From Sinorhizobium terangae (GTDB lineage Bacteria > Pseudomonadota > Alphaproteobacteria > Rhizobiales > Rhizobiaceae): a stretch of 39,265 nt of DNA. The stretch spans positions 1 through 39,265 of the forward strand of contig NZ_WITC01000114.1 of NCBI RefSeq assembly GCF_009601505.1, given 5' to 3'. Both the position numbers and the translations under genes were made by a program. Numbering within the stretch: position 1 is the stretch's first letter; the number at the start of each line of letters is the position of its first letter. Shown here in pieces: positions 33,966 to 39,265 of the stretch. The notes below the pieces were generated by a model. It worked only from the letters and a program-made list of their open reading frames with translations, was not told the origin of the DNA and searched no databases.

Positions 33966-35714
33966 TTACGCATTTCTCGACTGTCCGCGCAAACATTCGA
34001 TAGCCGACGCGATGGCAGCATCGTCCGGCTTGACCGATCCCCATTCCTTCCAGAAATCTCGCGTCGCGCTATCCGGTGCCACTTTGGGCATATCGAGCTT
34101 GATCCGCGTCGGCAGCAAAACAGCGTCACCCAATAACAGCGCCTCACCCGTATCGAGCAACGGCAAGATACTTGTCAGCCCTGCGAGGGAGTCTGGCATC
34201 AGGCGCTTGATAACGCCCTGATCGGTTTCGTTCGTCAGGCGCAATGCGAGGAAATTATTGCATTGGCTTAGGATCGTCCGGCTGACATCCGAGGGGCGCT
34301 GGCTCACGACGAGCAGCGAGAAGCCATATTTCCGGCCTTCCTTGGCGATCCGCTCGAACGATCCGAGGGCCTGGCGCTGGACCGCATCGGCGTCATCACG
34401 AACCGGAAGATAGAGATGCGCCTCGTCGCACAGCAGCGTAACCGGCGTCCGGGTCTTTCCGCTCATCCAGAACTGAACATCATAGAGCAGTCTGGCCAGC
34501 GTTCCTGTCACCACAGGGAGCACATCGGCGGGCACTTCAGAGAAGTCTATAACCTTGATGCCAGTGTCATCGCCAGATTGCAGCAGCTTGAGCACCTGCG
34601 CTGCAAGCCAGTCGTATTTCATCGCAGCAGGCGGCGGTGCGAACATGAAGCCGTAGCGCCGATCGTCCAGCTTCGCTTCGAGGCGCGAGAGGAACCGTGT
34701 CAGCTTGTCTTCCCATTCACCCTTCACCGGGCCGGTCTTTCCAACCCCTTTTGTCGTGTTGTCTGTGTTCAGAAGCCCGACCAACTGTTTTACATCGTAG
34801 GGTATCGGTGAATCGACGGTGTACGTTTTCTTGATGTCCGCCTTGCCCTCGACGTCGAGTGTCTGCCCTTTTAAGGAGCGGACATGCAGGGTGAACCGTG
34901 ACGCCTGATTGGGTGCGTTCTGGTCGCTGCGATCGAGGATCATCGACAGCATTTCATCACGGTTGAGCAGCCAATAAGGTAGGAATAACGTATCGTCGCC
35001 CGGATTTTCCAGATCTCCGGGGCCGGCGATACGGAAGCGCGTGGCAAATCCTCCGTTCGCTTTATCAGCCAAGGGTGCGTATTCGCCGTGCATGTCGAAC
35101 ACAATGATGTTCGGAAACTTCAGCTTGGCGGCCCGTTCGAGGATCAGTGCAACCGCCCAGCTTTTACCTGATCCGGTGCTCCCGAGGATCGCGGCGTGCC
35201 GCTGGAAGAACTTGTCTCCACTGGCGATCGCGTCTGCCGTGCGGTCCGCGACGAACGTGCCAAGCTTGAGCTTTTCATCGTCGGAGAAGCCTGCGCCCAG
35301 GATACCCATAAAGCGTTGGAGGTTTCCGCCCTCGATCACGAAGCAGTCCCGGTCGATCTGCGGAAAACTATCGGCACCGCGCTTGAAGGTATTTCGCCGA
35401 TCTCCCTCAACCGTTCTGAACGTGCCGATCAATACGCCCTGAATCAAATCGGTCGGCACCGCCGCCAGAAGCGCACCATCGGCATCTTCATCGTCCAGGC
35501 CGGGCAGTTCCTCCCTGATGCTGCGGGTGACGCGCTCAGCCATGGCGATGAGGTATTCGCGCTCTGTCGCGCCGCGAATGGCGACGAGCTGCCCGATCCC
35601 AATCCGCGTGAGCAGAACGGAGTTGGTCACATCGATCGCGACGCGGCTGGTATCCACCGACGCGACGCGCCCGATTTTATCGTCTTCGGCAAACTGAAGA
35701 GCAGCTTCCGTCAT
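33966..35714 (-). CDS. herA: HerA-type ATPase/helicase of a SIR2-HerA defence system
   Basis: The 582-residue protein has an N-terminal HAS-barrel (IGRVASVDTSRVAIDVTN), a Walker A GSTGSGKSW (about 178-186), a Walker B VTLLCDEAHLYLPV (about 445) and an arginine-containing LLVVSQRPSDVSRTILSQC block. HerA proteins form hexameric DNA motors. Together with a SIR2 NADase they form a known anti-phage complex. Its ATG overlaps the stop of the SIR2 gene (ATGA). The gene is intact, but its natural promoter lay upstream of the SIR2 gene and is now cut off. Confidence 0.92.
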   Translation of the reverse strand: MTEAALQFAEDDKIGRVASVDTSRVAIDVTNSVLLTRIGIGQLVAIRGATEREYLIAMAERVTRSIREELPGLDDEDADGALLAAVPTDLIQGVLIGTFRTVEGDRRNTFKRGADSFPQIDRDCFVIEGGNLQRFMGILGAGFSDDEKLKLGTFVADRTADAIASGDKFFQRHAAILGSTGSGKSWAVALILERAAKLKFPNIIVFDMHGEYAPLADKANGGFATRFRIAGPGDLENPGDDTLFLPYWLLNRDEMLSMILDRSDQNAPNQASRFTLHVRSLKGQTLDVEGKADIKKTYTVDSPIPYDVKQLVGLLNTDNTTKGVGKTGPVKGEWEDKLTRFLSRLEAKLDDRRYGFMFAPPPAAMKYDWLAAQVLKLLQSGDDTGIKVIDFSEVPADVLPVVTGTLARLLYDVQFWMSGKTRTPVTLLCDEAHLYLPVRDDADAVQRQALGSFERIAKEGRKYGFSLLVVSQRPSDVSRTILSQCNNFLALRLTNETDQGVIKRLMPDSLAGLTSILPLLDTGEALLLGDAVLLPTRIKLDMPKVAPDSATRDFWKEWGSVKPDDAAIASAIECLRGQSRNA

Positions 35715-36722
35715 GATTCAAGCACCTCTGCAACGAATGAGCCTAGATCCCACAGGTCCAGACCAGGAAAGAAAGTCTCGACGCCGGCGACAAAAACGCC
35801 GGAGCCGGAAGCGCCTCCTTGTTCGGCGCGCTGAATCGCGATGACATTGCGGCAGTCGTTGACGAGCTTCACCGCGTTATCTGAAAGTCCATAGGTCAAC
35901 AGGAGTGTGGGCACGCCCCTGCGAATGCGAGGGGTGAGATGAGTCTCCAAATGATCGTCGTTGAAGCCATATCCGATCACCAGAAACCGGCTGGCACGGT
36001 CGATTGCTGAATTTGCCCGTTCCCGATGGCGGTCAAACGGGCTTTCGTAGCCATTGCGGAACTTGTTCAATCCCGGCGTGATTATGAGCCGCGGTAGATC
36101 GAGATCTCCGGAGTAACGGACGGGCTTCCCGTCACGTTGATACCAATCGAGACTACCATGCGGTTTGAACACATTGGCGCGCGGACGATAGCGATACTGC
36201 ACTCGCCCGGCTTTCAGGGTCACTTCCCGGCAGAAGCTTACACGGCTTTCCTGCTCGTTTAGCTCACCCGCGAAATGGCCGACGAACAGTGTGTCGACAC
36301 CGAGACCAGCTTCCTCGACGGCGACCTCAACCAACCGATCATAGTTCGTTGTAACAATCGGAAGCCCGGTATGAGGTTTCAACAACTGCTTGACGAGCCG
36401 AGTGAAACGCAACGTCCGCGTCCGTGAAAAAACTTCGGCAACAATTTGGCGCTCCCGCATAGCTATTAGTTCTGCCGTGCGAGCAACGATCGCGACTTCC
36501 AGTCCTGGTGTCGGAGACACCTCGAGAAGAGCCGCTTCGAGGCCTTTTGCCGCCAGGAGCGGTGAAATCGCGCTCCAGCGATCTACGTCCGCAGCCGCCA
36601 AGCCGGTTGCCACCGTTGCATCGAGATGGGTCGCTAACTCGCCCATGCCCGGAAGCCCTTCAGCGCATGACAAACCAGAGCCGACAATCGTCACCAAGCC
36701 GTCTGACAGATGCTGTTGAAGC
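35711..36722 (-). pseudogene. SIR2-family NAD-hydrolysing effector, start removed by IS66
   Basis: The NAD-binding start VTIVGSGLSCAEGLPGMGEL, the VTTNYDRLVE motif, the catalytic His in KPHGSLDW and VIGYGFNDDHLE are all present. The frame continues upstream of the TTG at 36697 as LQQHLSDG, with natural-looking codons, then runs into the IS66 end at 36723. So the original start codon and promoter are missing. Translation from TTG 36697 is possible but would begin just before the NAD fold. I call it 5'-truncated; it might still be expressed from the element. Confidence 0.82.
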
Positions 36723-36800
36723 GTAAGCGCGGAATTCCCCGCACCTGTTCATAGACGTGGCAGTGAGGGATTCTGTGTCCACAACGGAGACTGTGGACAC

Positions 36801-37244
36801 ATGACATTGGATGGCGCGGGAAGATCAGGGCCGCTTCGAGTGGTTCGGGTTCTTGGCAACGGTAAGCGACGATTTGATCCGGTTGAGAAGGAGCGCTTGG
36901 TTGATGCGGCCCTTGAGCCGGGAGTATCGATTGCAGGGCTTGCGCTTTCGCACGGAGTCAACGCCAATCAGTTGCGCAACTGGGTGGCGCTCCGCCGACG
37001 CCGGCAAGCGACCGAGACGGAATTGACGGTTATGTCGAACAGCGCGCCGCCGGCCTTCGTTCCGGTGGTTGCGGCAGTGCCGACTGTGCGGCCGCCGGCC
37101 CCGTCGGCTCGGCCGACATCGCCACGGCTGCGGTTAAAGGCGTCGCTCCCGAACGGTGTGCGGCTTGAGCTGGAAGATGCGGATGCTGAGGTTTTGTCGG
37201 CGATGATCGAAGCGTTGGGGCGTTGCGATGTTCCGGCTGGCTGA
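36801..37244 (+). CDS. tnpA: IS66 TnpA
   Basis: This 147-residue IS66 accessory protein has a helix-turn-helix (FDPVEKERLVDAALEPGVSI, then AGLALSHGVNANQLRNWV) and a Pro/Ala-rich linker before a C-terminal VRLELEDADAEVLSAMIEAL. It probably binds the element ends. It overlaps tnpB by 17 bases. Confidence 0.88.
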   Translation: MTLDGAGRSGPLRVVRVLGNGKRRFDPVEKERLVDAALEPGVSIAGLALSHGVNANQLRNWVALRRRRQATETELTVMSNSAPPAFVPVVAAVPTVRPPAPSARPTSPRLRLKASLPNGVRLELEDADAEVLSAMIEALGRCDVPAG

Positions 37245-37581
37245 TGATCTGCGCGTCTATCTTCACCGGGAGCCGATCGACTTTCGTGCGGGGATCAACA
37301 GCCTTGCGATCCTGGTGGAGCAGTCAATGGGCCTCAACCCGTTCGAGCGCGCGGTGTTCGCCTTCTGCAATCGTCGCAGAACCCGGATGAAATTGCTGTT
37401 CTTCGATCGGTCTGGCTTTGTGCTCATGTTGAAGGCGCTGACGGAAGACAAGTTCCGCTGGCCTTTACGGCAGGAGACGGTGGTGCCGCTCGATGCCGAG
37501 CAACTGCACTGGTTGCTCGACGGCATTGATCTCGACGCGATGGTGCGCCATCCGGTGCGGCAATATGAATTTGTCGGCTGA
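37228..37581 (+). CDS. tnpB: IS66 TnpB (Orf2)
   Basis: The 117-residue protein matches the IS66 Orf2 family: LRVYLHREPIDFRAGINSLA, then FCNRRRTRMKLLFFDRSGFV. Required for transposition in the family; exact role unknown. Full length. Confidence 0.93.
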   Translation: MFRLADDLRVYLHREPIDFRAGINSLAILVEQSMGLNPFERAVFAFCNRRRTRMKLLFFDRSGFVLMLKALTEDKFRWPLRQETVVPLDAEQLHWLLDGIDLDAMVRHPVRQYEFVG

Positions 37582-37625
37582 ACTTTGCCGTTGACGTAAG
37601 GGAACGGCTCAGATTCAAGACTATA

Positions 37626-39218
37626 ATGACTCGAAGCGGCACCCCTGATGTTGCGGAATTGATGGCGCTTTTGGCGGCGAATGCTGCCGAAATCGCCGCG
37701 CTGAAGGCCGAGAAGGATATCCTTGCGCAGCGCGTCTTCAAGCTTGAAGAAGAACTGGCGCTGGCGCAGTTGCATCGTTTTGCGCCTCGCAGCGAAAAGC
37801 ACATGGATCGCATCTTCAACGAGGCCGAGCAGGCTGCCCTTGAGGGGGACGAGGACAGCGAAGACGCCGATGATGCCGTCGCTCTACCGGACACGGGATT
37901 GGCGGAGATCGAAAAGCCGGAGGGCAAGAAACCCGGCCGCAGGCCATTGCCGGCGAACCTGCCGCGCCAGCGCGTCGAATATGACCTTGCCGACGACCAG
38001 AAGGTCTGTCCGTGCTGCAGCCACCCGATGCATCGCATGGGCGAGCTCGTTACCGAGCAGCTTCACATCGAGGTGAAGGCCACGGTTCTGCAGAATGCGC
38101 GAGCCAAATATGCGTGCCGTAACTGTGACCGCACCGGGATCAGCACGCCTGTTATCATCGCGCCGATGCCGAAGCAGCCCCTTCCGGGTAGCATCGCCAC
38201 GGCCTCAACGCTGGCCTTCGCGCTCGTTCATAAATATGTCGACGGCACGCCGCTCTATCGTTTGGCGCAGGCCTTCGAGCGCGCCGGGGTTCCTGTCAGC
38301 CGCGGCGCTTTGGGCCACTGGGTGATCGGTTCGAGCGAAAAACACCTGTCTCGTATCTATGACAGGCTGAAGCTGCGGCTTCGATCGCAGACCGTCATTC
38401 ATGGCGACGAGACCACAGTCCAGGTGCTGAAGGAAGCGGGCAAGGAAGCGACCAGCACGTCGTATATGTGGGCCTTTCGCAGCGGCGAGGACAGTAAACA
38501 GCCGATCGTGCTGTTCGATTATCAGCCCGGCCGCGGACAAGAGCATCCGCAGGCCTTCCTTGGCGACTACCGCGGCATCCTGATGAGTGACGGTTATCAG
38601 GCCTGGCGCACGTTGAAAGGCGCCACGCATGTCGGGTGCATGGCCCATGCCAGGCGGAAGTTTGTCGATGCTCTCAAGGCGCGCAAGAAACCCGGCGGGC
38701 CGCCGGCGCAGGCCATCAAGTTCTTCGACCAGCTCTACCGGATCGAAAGGCAGGTGCGGGACGAGAGGCCGGATGACGGTGAACCACAGGCCGACTACAT
38801 GCGCCGCTTTCGCCAGAAACACAGCGTCCCGGTCCTGAACGCACTCAAGGCGTGGCTCGACGCGATCGCTCCAAAGGTCGTGCCCGACACCAAGCTTGGC
38901 GATGCCGTCTCCTATACGCGCAATCAATGGGAATATCTGACCCGCTATACCGACGACGGTAGGATGCCGATTGATAACAATTTACTCGAGCGCGACATTA
39001 GAATTTTTGCCACCGGCCGAAAATCGTGGTTGTTCAGCGACACCGTCGATGGAGCCAAGGCCAGCGCCGTCACCTATAGCCTGATGTTGACCTGTCGCGC
39101 CTGTGGCGTCGAACCATTCGCGTGGTTGCGCCACGTCCTAACCGAACTGCCGCAGCGTCCCGACAACGCCGACATCGATGACCTGCTACCATTCAACTTC
39201 AAAAGGCAGCCTGCCTGA
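37626..39218 (+). CDS. tnpC: IS66 TnpC transposase
   Basis: The 530-residue DDE transposase has an N-terminal leucine-zipper-like helix, a zinc finger (CPCCSHPMH with later CRNC), the catalytic Asp in VIHGDETTVQVL, a second Asp in GILMSDGYQAW and Glu in DNNLLERDIRIFATGRK, and a C-terminal domain. It is intact, so the element may be mobile. Confidence 0.94.
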   Translation: MTRSGTPDVAELMALLAANAAEIAALKAEKDILAQRVFKLEEELALAQLHRFAPRSEKHMDRIFNEAEQAALEGDEDSEDADDAVALPDTGLAEIEKPEGKKPGRRPLPANLPRQRVEYDLADDQKVCPCCSHPMHRMGELVTEQLHIEVKATVLQNARAKYACRNCDRTGISTPVIIAPMPKQPLPGSIATASTLAFALVHKYVDGTPLYRLAQAFERAGVPVSRGALGHWVIGSSEKHLSRIYDRLKLRLRSQTVIHGDETTVQVLKEAGKEATSTSYMWAFRSGEDSKQPIVLFDYQPGRGQEHPQAFLGDYRGILMSDGYQAWRTLKGATHVGCMAHARRKFVDALKARKKPGGPPAQAIKFFDQLYRIERQVRDERPDDGEPQADYMRRFRQKHSVPVLNALKAWLDAIAPKVVPDTKLGDAVSYTRNQWEYLTRYTDDGRMPIDNNLLERDIRIFATGRKSWLFSDTVDGAKASAVTYSLMLTCRACGVEPFAWLRHVLTELPQRPDNADIDDLLPFNFKRQPA

Positions 39219-39265
39219 CCGCCGGCTCAAGCCCACTTATAACGCGCAGCGAAATGCGCGCTTAC

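Larger units (their letters stand above)
36723..39265 (+). mobile_element. IS66-family insertion sequence, complete
   Basis: The left end GTAAGCGCGGAATTCCCCGC and the right end (read inward GTAAGCGCGCATTTCGCTGC) are imperfect inverted repeats with nine identical outer bases. The right end coincides with the last base of the window. It carries the normal three genes tnpA, tnpB and tnpC in order. The expected 8-base target copy would be GTTGAAGC (36715-36722) on the left and lie just outside the window on the right. It interrupts the SIR2 gene. Confidence 0.88.

Noticed and set aside
1..39265. CRISPR arrays, tRNA or rRNA genes
   Set aside because: I saw no regularly spaced repeats and no tRNA or rRNA sequence on reading both strands by eye; a covariance search was not possible.

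Overview
The window looks like accessory DNA from a member of the Rhizobiales, probably a symbiotic plasmid or island. The signs are high-GC alphaproteobacterial coding, rhizobial-type insertion sequences (IS110, IS481, IS66, IS630 and IS30 families), many decayed genes, several toxin-antitoxin and phage-defence modules, and NifA/sigma54-type promoters. I cannot assign a species.

Layout. 1-1009: the end of a nonribosomal peptide synthetase (carrier protein plus thioesterase). 1578-11126: a peptide secretion locus. It has four genes for small precursors sharing a double-glycine leader (AYGVTELxPEEA...SGG), at 1578-1772, 2683-2859, 10353-10526 and 10788-10975, all on the minus strand. The 10788-10975 copy is frameshifted right at the cleavage site. 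A fifth leader fragment on the plus strand (4548-4598) has been cut off by an IS110 element. The 10353-10526 precursor lies 15 bases before a HlyD-type membrane fusion protein gene, which is followed by an ABC transporter with a C39 peptidase domain: the machinery that cuts and exports such peptides. Every precursor has a GG-N10-G(C/A) sigma54-type promoter (TTTGGCACG or TTGGCACG core). Three of them also have a TGT-N10-ACA NifA-type upstream site about 115-122 bases before the predicted start. Two share a perfect GAACAGT-N7-ACTGTTC palindrome between the two. My main hypothesis is that this is a NifA-RpoN-controlled, multi-peptide export system active under nitrogen-fixing conditions. Between the precursors and the transporter lie relics of an IS110 element, a patatin-like lipase, an acyltransferase, a DCC protein and a GMC oxidoreductase.

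11904-18650: a small sunset-domain protein; an IS481 element with an IS110 element nested inside it, sitting in a duplicated fragment of an old-yellow-enzyme gene; an omptin outer-membrane protease; and the intact old-yellow-enzyme gene. 18650-20570: hipBA with three spaced operators, and a small unknown gene. 20822-23518: an IS630 relic, aquaporin, an IS30 relic and an exported chorismate-lyase-like protein. 24241-27484: a decayed fic toxin with its antitoxin, a PIN-domain toxin-antitoxin pair, and a frameshifted unknown gene. 27726-30885: a DUF2188 protein, abiEi/abiEii, and an HNH endonuclease split by one amber codon. 32469-33629: an unknown zinc-ribbon protein. 33966-36722: a SIR2-HerA defence pair whose SIR2 gene lost its start to an IS66 element. 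That IS66 element fills 36723-39265, with its right inverted repeat exactly at the window end.

The long spaces 1010-1577, 11127-11903, 14928-15479, 17927-18649, 23519-24240 and 30886-32468 hold nothing I can recognise as a gene. All regulatory assignments are read by eye from motifs and were not computed.
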